In this document: piece by piece, positions 1 through 8,685 of the stretch
Position numbering within the stretch: the first letter of the stretch is position 1
Layout of the letters: the number at the start of each line of letters is the position of its first letter
NCBI RefSeq assembly: GCF_001439735.1
Contig: NZ_JYLN01000004.1
Span: 62,001 to 126,000 of the forward strand
Source: Pseudomonas paralactis
Lineage (GTDB): Bacteria; Pseudomonadota; Gammaproteobacteria; Pseudomonadales; Pseudomonadaceae
Direction: 5' to 3'
Length of the DNA stretch: 64,000 nt
Program-made: the position numbers and the translations under genes
The notes under the pieces: generated by a model
What the model was told of the DNA's origin: nothing
What the model saw: the letters and a program-made list of their open reading frames with translations, nothing else
Databases searched by the model: none

Positions 1-88
1 GCCATCTATTGCCTACATACTGCCCACGAACAAACGCACTATGACCACGCAAATCCGAAAGCCTCACCCCAAACATTAAAGGACCAAT

Positions 89-781
89 GTGAAAAATCTC
101 CTCCTCATTCTCTTCGCCACCCTCATCCTCGGCGGCTGCGTCAGCCACCCCCTCACTCCCGAAAACCGCGCGCAGATCAAGACCGTCAAAGTTCTGCCCG
201 TGAAGTGGGAAAAGAACATGGTGTACTTCGGCCGTGAACAAGCCTGGGGCGCCGCCCTGGGTGCCGGGGTTGGCGCGGGTGTTGGCATGGCCAGCGGGGC
301 GTCCAAGCTGGGTACTGCGGCGTTGAGTGGCGCCGGGTTTGCCGGCGGCATGAAGCTTGGGCAGTTGGCCGAGATGCCGACGCCGGTGGCTATTCTGACG
401 GTGATGGAGGCGGAAAAACTCGATGTAGGCGTGTTGCTCAAACAGGGCTTTGTCGATGAGTTGGGCAAGACTTCGACGCTCAAGGTGGTCGGCGATGATG
501 AGCCCGCCGATGCGCAGATTCAGTTGACCGTGTCCGAGTGGGGCTTTCGCCTGACCCAGGGTTTCAGCAGTGTGATTTATCCGACCCTTAACGTGTTAGC
601 GCAGATGGATCGGGGCGATGAGATGGTCTGGCGCACCTTTGAAGCGGTCACGCCGTTTAATGGTCAGAACGTTTATGGCTATACACCGTTAACCTACCGC
701 ACGGACCCTGAAGCTTTGCGCCGGGCGTTGACCGGGATTACGCAGATTTCTGCGCAGTACCTGGTGAAGGAGCTCAAGTAG
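89..781 (+). CDS. Putative lipoprotein with glycine-rich segment, function unknown
   Basis: The 230-residue product starts with a short hydrophobic signal ending in the lipobox LGGC (Cys at about residue 17), so it is probably an outer- or inner-membrane lipoprotein. Residues about 52-90 are very rich in Gly and Ala, resembling glycine-zipper membrane-inserting segments. The C-terminal half looks like a soluble domain and ends in KELK. I do not recognise the family. It stands alone on the plus strand and is followed by a REPIN. An overlapping minus-strand reading frame (76-483) has no signal or family features and is taken as a shadow. Confidence 0.75.
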   Translation: MKNLLLILFATLILGGCVSHPLTPENRAQIKTVKVLPVKWEKNMVYFGREQAWGAALGAGVGAGVGMASGASKLGTAALSGAGFAGGMKLGQLAEMPTPVAILTVMEAEKLDVGVLLKQGFVDELGKTSTLKVVGDDEPADAQIQLTVSEWGFRLTQGFSSVIYPTLNVLAQMDRGDEMVWRTFEAVTPFNGQNVYGYTPLTYRTDPEALRRALTGITQISAQYLVKELK

Positions 782-850
782 GGCTGTGCGAAGGCTGGCG
801 GCTGTTGGTGTGCGGGCTTGGGCTAATGCCAGTGAGTTAAGGATTTTTTT

Positions 851-949
851 GTAGGAGCGAGCTTGCTCGCGAAAAACTCACAGGCGCTGCGTTTATTCAG
901 GAAGCACGCGTTATCGTTGACGTTTTTCGCGAGCAAGCTCGCTCCTACA
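851..949. repeat. REPIN (inverted pair of REP sequences)
   Basis: Two inverted REP palindromes of the GTAGGAGCGAGCTTGCTCGC type flank a spacer of about 50 bp. The spacer is nearly the same as in the copy at 7078-7175, so whole REPINs are related by descent. The rest of the 463-bp gap between 782 and 1244 holds only a further single REP half-site (about 1011-1035, CAGGCAAGCCAGCTCCCACA) and no convincing gene. Confidence 0.9.
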
Positions 950-1244
950 GTAGGCGTGGCGATAGGGCTTGCTTGTGAAGGCGGTGTATCTGTTGCTGTA
1001 CTGGCGCTTTCGCAGGCAAGCCAGCTCCCACATTTGATCTTTGTTGCTTTGAGTATTGCGGTCGGCAGTAGGGTAAGCCCCCCACCTATGGCCGAAACAA
1101 CTTGAGAACCGCTCTCAACCCCGTAAAATGCCGCAGCCGTTGCATCACCGTCTTTCAGGGAAGAATTCAGGCCAGTGCGTTTTCAGGCTGCCTTTCTCCT
1201 TGGAAAACCCGGCAACGCTGATTTCCTCACCCAAGGAGCACCCT

Positions 1245-1925
1245 GTGAAGACACTGTCCAAAATCCTGCTGTCGGGCCTCACCGCCGTGGCGCTGTTGAC
1301 CGTGGCCGGTTGCGCCACCGAGAGCAACCGCGCGATGCCGGTGGAGCAAGTCGCCAGCGCCCACGTGGCCTATTCCGGCGTGCGTGTGCCGATTGCCGTG
1401 GGCAAGTTCGATAACCGCTCCAGCTACATGCGCGGCATCTTCTCCGATGGCGTTGACCGTCTCGGCGGCCAGGCCAAGACCATCCTGATCACCCACTTGC
1501 AGCAGACCAACCGCTTCAGCGTGCTGGACCGCGACAACATGGGCGAGATCTCCCAGGAAGCCAAAATCAAAGGCACCGTGCAGAAGCTCAAGGGCGCTGA
1601 CTACGTAGTGACTGGCGATGTGACCGAGTTCGGCCGCAAAGAAACCGGCGATCGCCAGTTGTTCGGCATTCTCGGCCGTGGCAAGACCCAAGTGGCCTAC
1701 GCCAAAGTCGCGTTGAATATCGTCAACATCAACACCTCCGAAGTGGTGTATTCCACCCAGGGTGCCGGTGAGTACGCGCTGTCCAACCGTGAAGTGATCG
1801 GCTTCGGCGGCACCGCCAGCTACGACTCCACCCTCAATGGCAAGGTGCTGGACCTGGCCATGCGCGAAGCGATCAACCGCCTGGTCGACGGCATCAACGC
1901 CGGCGCCTGGAACCCGCGTAACTGA
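1245..1925 (+). CDS. CsgG/HfaB-family lipoprotein
   Basis: A GTG start at 1245 is chosen because AAGGAG lies at 1233-1238 and a lipoprotein signal with lipobox VAGC follows directly; the upstream in-frame ATG at 1128 would bury this signal. The 226-residue mature region has the CsgG-type layout: a beta-strand opening (VPIAVGKFDNRSS), a stretch on filament or oligomer formation around LDRDNMGEI, and the DYVVTGDVTEF strand typical of the family. CsgG proteins form outer-membrane secretion pores for curli; this shorter form is found with DUF4810 and DUF799 lipoproteins and its own role is not established. It is first of three co-directional lipoprotein genes. Confidence 0.85.
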   Translation: MKTLSKILLSGLTAVALLTVAGCATESNRAMPVEQVASAHVAYSGVRVPIAVGKFDNRSSYMRGIFSDGVDRLGGQAKTILITHLQQTNRFSVLDRDNMGEISQEAKIKGTVQKLKGADYVVTGDVTEFGRKETGDRQLFGILGRGKTQVAYAKVALNIVNINTSEVVYSTQGAGEYALSNREVIGFGGTASYDSTLNGKVLDLAMREAINRLVDGINAGAWNPRN

Positions 1926-1954
1926 TCAGCCACACCACAAGGAGCAGTACACGG

Positions 1955-2317
1955 ATGAGCAAGGCAGTGAAGTTAGCGCTGACGCTGGCAGCAGTCGCAA
2001 CGGTAACCGGGTGCCAGACGGCGCCCCAGCCCCTGTATCAATGGGAGAGCTACCAGCCGCAGGTTTACGAGTACTTCAAAGGCGAGCCCAAGGAAGCACA
2101 GGTGGAAGCACTGGAGCGCGATCTGCAGAAGATCAACGCCAGTGGCCGCAAGGCGCCGCCGGGTTACCACGCGCACCTGGGCATGCTGTACATGAACATG
2201 GGCAAGGATGACCAGATGGTGCAGGAGTTTCGCACCGAGAAGGCGCTGTTCCCTGAGTCTGCTGCGTACATGGACTTTCTGTTGAAAAACGCCAAAGCCG
2301 GAGTCGCCACCAAATGA
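1955..2317 (+). CDS. DUF4810-family lipoprotein
   Basis: This 120-residue protein has an N-terminal signal with lipobox TVTGC and the sequence LYQWESYQPQVYEYFK typical of the DUF4810 family. The start is preceded by AAGGAG about 10 bases upstream. It lies 29 bp after the CsgG-like gene and overlaps the next gene by 4 bp (ATGA), so translation of the pair is probably coupled. The family is known from a conserved three-lipoprotein operon also seen in Neisseria (GNA1162 neighbourhood); no biochemical function is known to me. Confidence 0.85.
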   Translation: MSKAVKLALTLAAVATVTGCQTAPQPLYQWESYQPQVYEYFKGEPKEAQVEALERDLQKINASGRKAPPGYHAHLGMLYMNMGKDDQMVQEFRTEKALFPESAAYMDFLLKNAKAGVATK

Positions 2318-2964
2318 GCCTGTTAAAACTCACCGGCGCCTTGCTGGCCCTGGCGTTGCTCGGCGGTTGCGCCGCACCCAAGACGGTTGATTATTCGGCG
2401 TACAAACAGGCGCGGCCCAAGTCGATCCTGGTACTGCCGCCGATCAATGAATCGCCGGAAGTGCAGGCGTCCTACAGCCTGGTGTCGCAAGTCACCTATC
2501 CGCTGGCCGAAGCCGGCTACTACGTGTTGCCGATTGCCCTGGTGGACGAAACCTTCCGCCAGAACGGCCTCACCACCGCCAACGATATCCAGGCCGTACA
2601 ACCGGCCAAGCTGCATGACATCTTTGGTGCGGACGCGGCGCTGTACATCACCATCAGCGAGTACGGCACCCAGTACATGCTGATCTCCAGCGACACCTCG
2701 GTGACGGCCTCGGCCAAACTGGTGGACCTGCGCACCGGCACCACCCTGTGGACCGGTTCGGCGCGGGCGTCGAGCGAGGAGGGCAACAACAACGGTGGCG
2801 GCCTGGTGGGCATGTTGATCACGGCGGCGGTCAAGCAGGTGATCAACAGCTCTACCGATGCGGCGCACCCGATTGCCGGTATCACCAGTGCGCGGTTGCT
2901 GTCGGCAGGGCAACGCACCGGTATTCTGTATGGCCCGCGTAATCCGAAGTACGGCACGGACTGA
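2314..2964 (+). CDS. DUF799 (GNA1162-like) lipoprotein
   Basis: The 216-residue product has a signal peptide with lipobox LGGC and the conserved features of DUF799/GNA1162: ILVLPPINESPEV near the N terminus, a central DALYITISEYGTQY-like strand and a Gly-rich segment (NNNGGGLVGML) about residue 160. GNA1162 of Neisseria is a surface-exposed lipoprotein with a fold close to TolB N-terminal domains. It is the third gene of the CsgG/DUF4810/DUF799 operon and overlaps the second by four bases. It ends 6 bp before the convergent protease gene, with no obvious terminator hairpin between them. Confidence 0.85.
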   Translation: MSLLKLTGALLALALLGGCAAPKTVDYSAYKQARPKSILVLPPINESPEVQASYSLVSQVTYPLAEAGYYVLPIALVDETFRQNGLTTANDIQAVQPAKLHDIFGADAALYITISEYGTQYMLISSDTSVTASAKLVDLRTGTTLWTGSARASSEEGNNNGGGLVGMLITAAVKQVINSSTDAAHPIAGITSARLLSAGQRTGILYGPRNPKYGTD

Positions 2965-2970
2965 ACCGCG

Positions 2971-5181
2971 TCACCTCTGACGACGGTGCTGTTGGATCAA
3001 GTCGATGCGGGTGGCCGTGCCCATGGAGGCGCGGTGCCCGTTCACGTTGGCGCCGATGGAACCGTTGTGCAAGGCAACGATTTCGCCGGTGTCGATACTG
3101 ATCAGCGGTGAGCCGGAAGTGCCGGGCTTCTTGAAGGCATCATGGTAGACCGTGGCCTGATAAGGGCTGCCCTGGTCGTATCCCTTGAGCGTGGTGGGCT
3201 GGCCCCTGGCATTTAAAAACGAAATGCCGAGGGCCTCTTGCCCGTGGTTGGGCATGAACACCTTTTGGCCAAGCGATGCCTGGGGGCCGGCGGCCAGCTT
3301 CAAGGGCGGGAACTGCTCGGCCAAGGCTTTTTTCTGTTCACCAGGCAAATCAACGCGCAGCTCGGCATAGTCCAGCCGTGCGTCGCCACTGAGCGGCGTG
3401 GGGTCCAGCGGCACCTTGCGCTCTACCTTCATCCGCCCGGTACTGTCTTGTTCATACCCCAGCCATAGTTCGAGCTTGCTGCCTTTGGCCAGTGCGTCGC
3501 GCACATGCTGGTTGGTCAGCACGCTGTTGCCATCGTTGATCAGCGAGCCGGTCCCCAGCGAACGTGTATGCACGCGTTCGTAGCCCCATGAGTCGCGTGT
3601 AACGCTCACTTCGCGAATACTGCCCACGGCCCTGGCGGCTGTATGCATCGGTGTGCCTTTGAGGGTTGCGTTGGCGTGGTTCTGCAAGGAGAACGGCGCT
3701 TGTTGCGGTACGGCCGTTGGCTCGTGGCGGGGCTCGTACGGTGCTGTCTTCACTGGCGTCGGCGGTTGCGGCGGTTGCGGCGTAACCTGGAAGGGCTGGG
3801 TTGGCGCTGTGCTTGCGTGTGACGCCTGGCTGATCACATCGCCCGGCTTGATGGGCCCCTGGCTGTTGATAAACAGGTCGGCCTGGCCTGCGCCGTTCAG
3901 GTCAATGGCCAGGCTGTGGTGGCCTGAGCGCGGATCATAGCCAAGCAACGCCTCACCCGGGCGGCCGCTGAAACGGCGCACAAAGTGCAAGTCCTTGAGC
4001 CCGGCTGCCCGCAGCGCGGCGGACACGTCGATCCTGTCCTCGCCGCTGGTGAAGTCGGTGATCAGGTCCGGGCGTTGTTCGGTCGACTCGCTGGCGTTGT
4101 TATACACAAACGTATCCTTGCCCGGCCCACCGGTAAGGATGTCCTGGCCCAGGCCGCCGGTCAGGCGGTTATCAGCATGGTTGCCGATGAGTTGATCAGC
4201 ACCCGTGCCGCCGATGGCATTTTCCAGTGTCACCCCTTTGGCAATGGAGACGTTGCCTTTCATGCCGCCGACATCGGAGAAGTGTTCAGCCTTCAGGTTG
4301 ATGGTCTGAGCCTGATGAAACCGTGAAAAATCCAGGGTGTCGTTGCCGCCCCCGTCCCACACGCTGAACACAGGCGCGTCGTCTGGTGAGTTGAGGCTGA
4401 GAAAGTCACGCCCGGTATTGGAGTTGAAGCCGTAGACCGTGTCGGTGTCGCGGGTTTTGTAATTGGCACCGTACAGCTTCTGAATGGGGGTGATGTCGTC
4501 CATCAGTGGTGCGCTGGCGTAGTGGGTTTGGCCGTTCTTGTTGTGGTCGTGGCTCAGATGGGAAGCCCACCAGTAACTCATCAGGCTGTAGGCGCGATTG
4601 TCCTCGGCGTAGCGGGCGTTTTCAGCGTAACTGCCGCCATTGTTGTACTCGCCGGGATGCATGAGCCCCAGGGTATGGCCGATCTCATGGGCCAGCAGAT
4701 ACCGGCTGAAACTACCTTGAGCGAAGGGGCGATTCACGCCATCGGATGCGAACCAGGCTTGTGTGCCATCGCTGTAGATGCCTGGATAAGACGCATAGCC
4801 CGACTGGCCTGTCTGGTTCGGGTCATTGCCCAGTAACAATTGCCCTTTGGCGTTGGGTGCATTCTCGGTGAAGGTGATATTGGCGACATCCGCCCAAGAC
4901 TGCAGGGTGCGCCTGGCCTGTTCTTTTTGATGCTGAGAAAACTCGTTGGCGCCGACGGGGGTGCTGTAGGTGGCTTGCGAGGGTGTGAAAAACCGATAGG
5001 AGATGGGTGTGGTGCCGTCCGGGTTTCGCTCTTTCCAACGATAGCCCGTTCGGGTGATTTGCTCTGCCGCTTGCTCGGTGGTGTAGGACGGCTTGTCTGA
5101 AGCGGCCCCGGCATAGCGGGGTCGTTCAGCGTATGAGGAAGGCCCATAGCGGTGTGTGAGGTTATTTTTTACGGAACTCAT
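2971..5181 (-). CDS. Two-protease fusion: serralysin-type M10 metalloprotease plus trypsin-like serine protease
   Basis: The 736-residue product joins two proteases. The first half is serralysin-like: zinc motif HEIGHTLGLMH at 165-175, Met-turn SLMSYW, a linker with the M10 C-terminal pattern (TVYGFNSNTGRDF) and RTX calcium repeats such as GGTGADQLIG and GGLGQDILTGG at about 345-375. A Pro-rich linker (about 470-510) leads to a trypsin-like domain with His559 (LTNQHV), a candidate Asp604 (RLDYAEL) and Ser691 (GTSGSP). Serralysins normally end at the RTX block with a C-terminal type I secretion signal; here about 260 extra residues follow, so the export route is unclear. No N-terminal signal peptide is seen. 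The Met at 5181 is preferred to 5253 because homologous serralysin N termini are short. No inhibitor or type I secretion genes adjoin. Confidence 0.85.
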   Translation of the reverse strand: MSSVKNNLTHRYGPSSYAERPRYAGAASDKPSYTTEQAAEQITRTGYRWKERNPDGTTPISYRFFTPSQATYSTPVGANEFSQHQKEQARRTLQSWADVANITFTENAPNAKGQLLLGNDPNQTGQSGYASYPGIYSDGTQAWFASDGVNRPFAQGSFSRYLLAHEIGHTLGLMHPGEYNNGGSYAENARYAEDNRAYSLMSYWWASHLSHDHNKNGQTHYASAPLMDDITPIQKLYGANYKTRDTDTVYGFNSNTGRDFLSLNSPDDAPVFSVWDGGGNDTLDFSRFHQAQTINLKAEHFSDVGGMKGNVSIAKGVTLENAIGGTGADQLIGNHADNRLTGGLGQDILTGGPGKDTFVYNNASESTEQRPDLITDFTSGEDRIDVSAALRAAGLKDLHFVRRFSGRPGEALLGYDPRSGHHSLAIDLNGAGQADLFINSQGPIKPGDVISQASHASTAPTQPFQVTPQPPQPPTPVKTAPYEPRHEPTAVPQQAPFSLQNHANATLKGTPMHTAARAVGSIREVSVTRDSWGYERVHTRSLGTGSLINDGNSVLTNQHVRDALAKGSKLELWLGYEQDSTGRMKVERKVPLDPTPLSGDARLDYAELRVDLPGEQKKALAEQFPPLKLAAGPQASLGQKVFMPNHGQEALGISFLNARGQPTTLKGYDQGSPYQATVYHDAFKKPGTSGSPLISIDTGEIVALHNGSIGANVNGHRASMGTATRIDLIQQHRRQR

Positions 5182-5394
5182 CGCGATTTCTCTGGTGTAA
5201 AAAACCTCCAAGACGTCAAGAAACAGGCTGGTCTGACAGGGAGGCGAACTCACGATATGTGGTTTGTGGGGATGGCACGTTCAGTCGCTTGTGTTTCGAA
5301 GTGTGCCGCAACCATTGGGGGCAGGTTTAACCCGTATCGGTGCTGCGTTACGTCTGAGCTGTTGAACGGATCATTCACTCACGAGGTTCAGCCC

Positions 5395-7023
5395 ATGTCC
5401 CGCTCCGTGCTCTTGCTGCGTCCTGCCGCCCAAGGCTTTGCCGTTACCCTGCTGGTGGCGCTGGCTGGGTGTGGGCTGTCGTCGTCCTCCGAAGTCTCCA
5501 AACCGGTTGAACCGGCGCCTCTCGCCGAGCTGCACAGCGCGCCGATCCAGAATGCAGTGGTCAAGCGGATGGCCATGCCGGCACCGATGGCGGTGCGGGA
5601 AATGGCGACGATGGACTACCGCAGCGAACCCCGCGAGCAATACGCTAACCTGCCGGATAACCCGGTGCATCGCGTCGCCGAAGCTCCGGTCTCCACCTTC
5701 AGCATCGACGTCGATACCGGCAGCTACGCGAATGTAAGACGCTTGCTCAACCAAGGTCGTCTGCCACCCGAAGGCGCGGTGCGATTGGAGGAAATGGTCA
5801 ACTACTTCCCCTACCACTACGCACTGCCCACCGATGGCTCCCCCTTTGGCGTGACCACCGAGCTGGCCGCTACGCCGTGGAACCCGCGCACAAAACTGCT
5901 GCGCATCGGCATCAAGGCCTCCGATAAAGCCGTGGCAGAACTGGCACCCGCCAACCTGGTTTTCCTGGTGGACGTGTCCGGCTCCATGGACCGCCGCGAA
6001 GGCTTGCCGCTGGTCAAAAGCACGCTGAAGTTACTGGTGGAACAACTGCGCGATCAGGACCGTGTGTCGTTGGTGGTGTATGCCGGTGAGTCCCGCGTGG
6101 TGCTCAAGCCCACCTCGGGCAGTGAAAAAGCCAAGATCCGCAACGCTATCGAGCAACTCATCGCCGGTGGCTCCACCGCAGGCGCGTCCGGCATCGAACT
6201 GGCCTACCAGATGGCCCGCGAAGGCTTTATCGACCAGGGCATCAACCGCATCCTGCTGGCCACCGACGGCGACTTCAACGTGGGCATCAGCGATTTCGAC
6301 AGCCTCAAGCAAATGGCGGTGGCCCAGCGCAAAAGCGGCGTATCGCTCACCACCCTCGGCTTTGGTGTGGACAACTACAACGAGCATCTGATGGAACAAC
6401 TGGCCGACGCGGGCGATGGTAACTACGCCTACATCGACAACCTGCGTGAAGCGCGCAAGGTGCTGGTGGAACAACTTAGTTCGACCCTGGCGGTGGTGGC
6501 CAGGGATGTAAAACTGCAGGTTGAATTTAACCCGGCGCAGGTCAGCGAGTACCGCCTGCTGGGCTATGAAAACCGCGCCCTGAAGCGTGAGGATTTCAAC
6601 AACGACAAAGTCGATGCCGGTGAGATTGGCGCAGGGCACACAGTGACCGCGCTGTATGAAATCGTACCCAAGGGCGAGAAGGGCTGGTTGGAGCCTCTGC
6701 GTTACGCCGCCGCGCCTGCGACCGAAGGCAAATCCGATGAGCTGGTGATGCTTCGGGTGCGCTACAAACCCGCTGCGGGCGGTAACAGCCAGTTAATCGA
6801 ACGCCCCATCGCCAACCAAGCTGCCCCAGCCAGCGACGACCTGCGCTTCTCGTCTGCCGTGGCCGCCTTCGCCCAACAGCTCCAGGGCGATGGCCGCTAC
6901 ACTGGCACCATGAGTTTGCAAGACACCGCCAAACTGGCGCGCTCGGCCCGCGGCGATGACCCGTTCGGGCTGCGCAACGAATTCGTGCAACTGGTGGAGC
7001 TGGCCCAAAGCCTCAAACCCTGA
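5395..7023 (+). CDS. vWA-domain lipoprotein with C-terminal DUF3520 (YfbK-like)
   Basis: The ATG at 5395 starts a lipoprotein signal (lipobox LAGC). The mature protein has an N-terminal von Willebrand factor-associated region (STFSIDVDTGSYANVRR), a vWA domain with the MIDAS motif DVSGSMD at about residues 193-199 and a TDGDFN strand, and a C-terminal DUF3520 region from about 400 ending EFVQLVELAQSLKP. This architecture matches YfbK/YfbL-type proteins of Proteobacteria, anchored in the periplasm with unknown ligand. The open frame extends upstream to 5152 but that part overlaps the divergent protease promoter. An ECF sigma gene follows after a REPIN, an arrangement often seen for this family, suggesting a shared envelope-stress role. 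Confidence 0.88.
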   Translation: MSRSVLLLRPAAQGFAVTLLVALAGCGLSSSSEVSKPVEPAPLAELHSAPIQNAVVKRMAMPAPMAVREMATMDYRSEPREQYANLPDNPVHRVAEAPVSTFSIDVDTGSYANVRRLLNQGRLPPEGAVRLEEMVNYFPYHYALPTDGSPFGVTTELAATPWNPRTKLLRIGIKASDKAVAELAPANLVFLVDVSGSMDRREGLPLVKSTLKLLVEQLRDQDRVSLVVYAGESRVVLKPTSGSEKAKIRNAIEQLIAGGSTAGASGIELAYQMAREGFIDQGINRILLATDGDFNVGISDFDSLKQMAVAQRKSGVSLTTLGFGVDNYNEHLMEQLADAGDGNYAYIDNLREARKVLVEQLSSTLAVVARDVKLQVEFNPAQVSEYRLLGYENRALKREDFNNDKVDAGEIGAGHTVTALYEIVPKGEKGWLEPLRYAAAPATEGKSDELVMLRVRYKPAAGGNSQLIERPIANQAAPASDDLRFSSAVAAFAQQLQGDGRYTGTMSLQDTAKLARSARGDDPFGLRNEFVQLVELAQSLKP

Positions 7024-7077
7024 CCTCGCCCGCACCAATGTGCAAATGGGGGAGGGGCCATGCTGCTAAAACTTTTT

Positions 7078-7175
7078 GTAGGAGCGAGCTTGCTCGCGAA
7101 AAACTCACAGGCACCGCGTTTATCCAGGAAGCACGCGTTATCGTTGAAGTGCTTCGCGAGCAAGCTCGCTCCTAC
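7078..7175. repeat. REPIN in the leader of the ECF sigma gene
   Basis: An inverted REP pair (GTAGGAGCGAGCTTGCTCGC and its complement) with a spacer almost identical to that at 851-949. Its right arm ends 42 bases before the sigma-factor ATG, so it lies in the untranslated leader or between the vWA and sigma genes and could fold in their mRNA. Confidence 0.9.
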
Positions 7176-7217
7176 AGTAATCCTGCTTCGGCTGACCAAA
7201 AGGAGTTCGCCCACTAC

Positions 7218-7790
7218 ATGGCCGTTCCAGACGACTCACCCAGCGACGAATCGCTGCTGGCCCGCTACCGAACCGGTGACGCTGGCGCCTTCGAAGCCTT
7301 GTACAGCCGCCACCGCCAGGGCCTGTACCGCTTCCTCGTGTCCCTGTGCAACAAAGCCGAACTGGCCGAAGAAATCTACCAGGACACCTGGCTCAGCCTC
7401 ATCCGCAGCACCACCCAGCCACAAGGGCGGGCGAGTTTTCGCACCTGGTTGTTCCAGATCGCCCGCAACCGCCTGATCGACCACTGGCGCAAGCACGGCA
7501 TCCACAACCCCCTGCATGACAGCTACGATGAACAGCTGCACACCCAGGTCGACGACAGTGACGGCCCCGAGCAGCAACTGACCCTCAGCCGCGACCAGGC
7601 GCGCCTCGACGCGGCCCTGCAAGAGCTGCCCGAAGACCAGCGCGAAGTGTTTCTGCTGCGCCTGCACGGCGAGCTCGAAGTACCGCAAATCGCCACCCTC
7701 ACCGGCGCCCCGCTGGAAACCGTAAAAAGCCGCCTGCGCTACGCCCTGCAAAAATTGCGGCGCCTGCTGGCCGAGGAGGTACCCGTATGA
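7218..7790 (+). CDS. ECF-type RNA polymerase sigma factor
   Basis: The 190-residue protein has sigma region 2 (AELAEEIYQDTWLSLIR, then FRTWLFQIARNRLIDHWR) and region 4 (LPEDQREVFLLRL, then PLETVKSRLRYALQKLRR). The ATG at 7218 follows AAGGAG at about 7199-7204; the frame is open to 7038 only by reading through the REPIN. It overlaps the next gene by four bases (ATGA), the usual arrangement of sigma and anti-sigma genes. Its position after the vWA/DUF3520 lipoprotein suggests control of an envelope response. Promoter targets cannot be read from the window. Confidence 0.9.
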   Translation: MAVPDDSPSDESLLARYRTGDAGAFEALYSRHRQGLYRFLVSLCNKAELAEEIYQDTWLSLIRSTTQPQGRASFRTWLFQIARNRLIDHWRKHGIHNPLHDSYDEQLHTQVDDSDGPEQQLTLSRDQARLDAALQELPEDQREVFLLRLHGELEVPQIATLTGAPLETVKSRLRYALQKLRRLLAEEVPV

Positions 7791-8389
7791 CTGACCCCCG
7801 ACACACCCCAGACGACGCGCTGCTCCAGCACTACCGTCAACACAGCACGGGCGAACCGCCCGCGTCCCTCGACGCCTTCATCCTCAACGCCGCCCGTCGC
7901 GAAGCCCCGCAGCCGCAACCCAGCCTGTGGCAACGCTGGCTGCAAGCCTGCCAACGCCCGCGCTGGCAAATGGCATTCGCCACCGTCGCCGGGTTGGCAC
8001 TGATGATCGGCGTGGTCATGCGCTCCCCCGTGCCGCAACCTGAAATCTCCACCGCGACATTCTCCGCGCCGCACCACGAAGAAGCCGCCCAGCCCGCGCC
8101 GCAAGCCTTCTCCGCACCCGCGCCAATGGCCCGGATGGCGATAGCGCCACGGGTTGAAAGTGCCCCGGCCCAGGCTGAAATCGCTGATATAGTGGCGGCC
8201 CCGCCAGCGGAAAGACTCGGCAAGGCGGCGCCGAGTGCATTGCCATCTTTGGAGCAGGAGTTGCAGGCCATCGTGAGGCTGCGTGAGGTGGGAGAGAGCA
8301 AGGCTGCTGATGAAAAGCTGTTGGCGTTGCATAAGCGCTTTCCAAACGAAGACTTGCCAGCGCGGTTGGAGGTGTTGCAGAAGCGCTGA
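7787..8389 (+). CDS. Putative anti-sigma or sigma-coupled single-pass membrane protein
   Basis: The 200-residue product has an acidic, soluble N-terminal part (1-55), one transmembrane helix (about 64-82, MAFATVAGLALMIGVVM) and a periplasmic, Ala/Pro-rich region, ending with a helical segment like ELQAIVRLREVGESKAADE. Coupling by ATGA overlap to the ECF sigma gene and the N-in single-span topology fit an anti-sigma factor. No zinc-binding HxxxCxxC motif is present, so this is not a ZAS-type protein, and the assignment is by context. Confidence 0.7.
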   Translation: MTDPRHTPDDALLQHYRQHSTGEPPASLDAFILNAARREAPQPQPSLWQRWLQACQRPRWQMAFATVAGLALMIGVVMRSPVPQPEISTATFSAPHHEEAAQPAPQAFSAPAPMARMAIAPRVESAPAQAEIADIVAAPPAERLGKAAPSALPSLEQELQAIVRLREVGESKAADEKLLALHKRFPNEDLPARLEVLQKR

Positions 8390-8401
8390 ATCAGCACACA
8401 C

Positions 8402-8437
8402 AAAAAAGCCCCAGATCTCACGATCTGGGGCTTTTTC
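8402..8437. terminator. Bidirectional Rho-independent terminator (left duplicate)
   Basis: A perfect hairpin (AGCCCCAGATC / GATCTGGGGCT, loop TCAC) is flanked by A and T runs. It ends the sigma/anti-sigma operon and is a copy of the terminator that follows the tRNA-Arg gene at 14551-14586. Confidence 0.9.
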
Positions 8438-8458
8438 ATTTATATCTGGTGCCCGGCG
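8402..8458. other. Left attachment-like direct repeat (attL) of the island
   Basis: This 57-bp stretch matches 14551-14610 except for three substitutions and two small gaps. It contains the tRNA terminator and a degraded copy of the last tRNA bases (TGGTGCCCGGCG). The similarity stops just beyond, as expected for a site duplicated by integration at a tRNA 3' end. Confidence 0.85.
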
Positions 8459-8685
8459 TCGTTTGAATTGGGTTTGAAAGTGCCAGTATTTGCAGGGTTT
8501 TGTAGGTTTGGTATCGGTCAGGCATACACGTGGGCATACACAAGGCTAAGTGCTAGAGCCACATAAGGCGGCTTCTGTGAGAATTCATTGGTCGCCTACA
8601 ACGGTGCAGCAGGACAGAAGGGGCATTCTGCTGCTATACATCACGTCAGCATATTCCATGCCTCGGCAAATAAAAGGAGTTAACG

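Noticed and set aside
863..1105. Short plus-strand frame through the first REPIN
   Set aside because: It is a read-through of REP palindromes with no ribosome site or protein-like composition; the same peptide pattern appears wherever this REPIN occurs.
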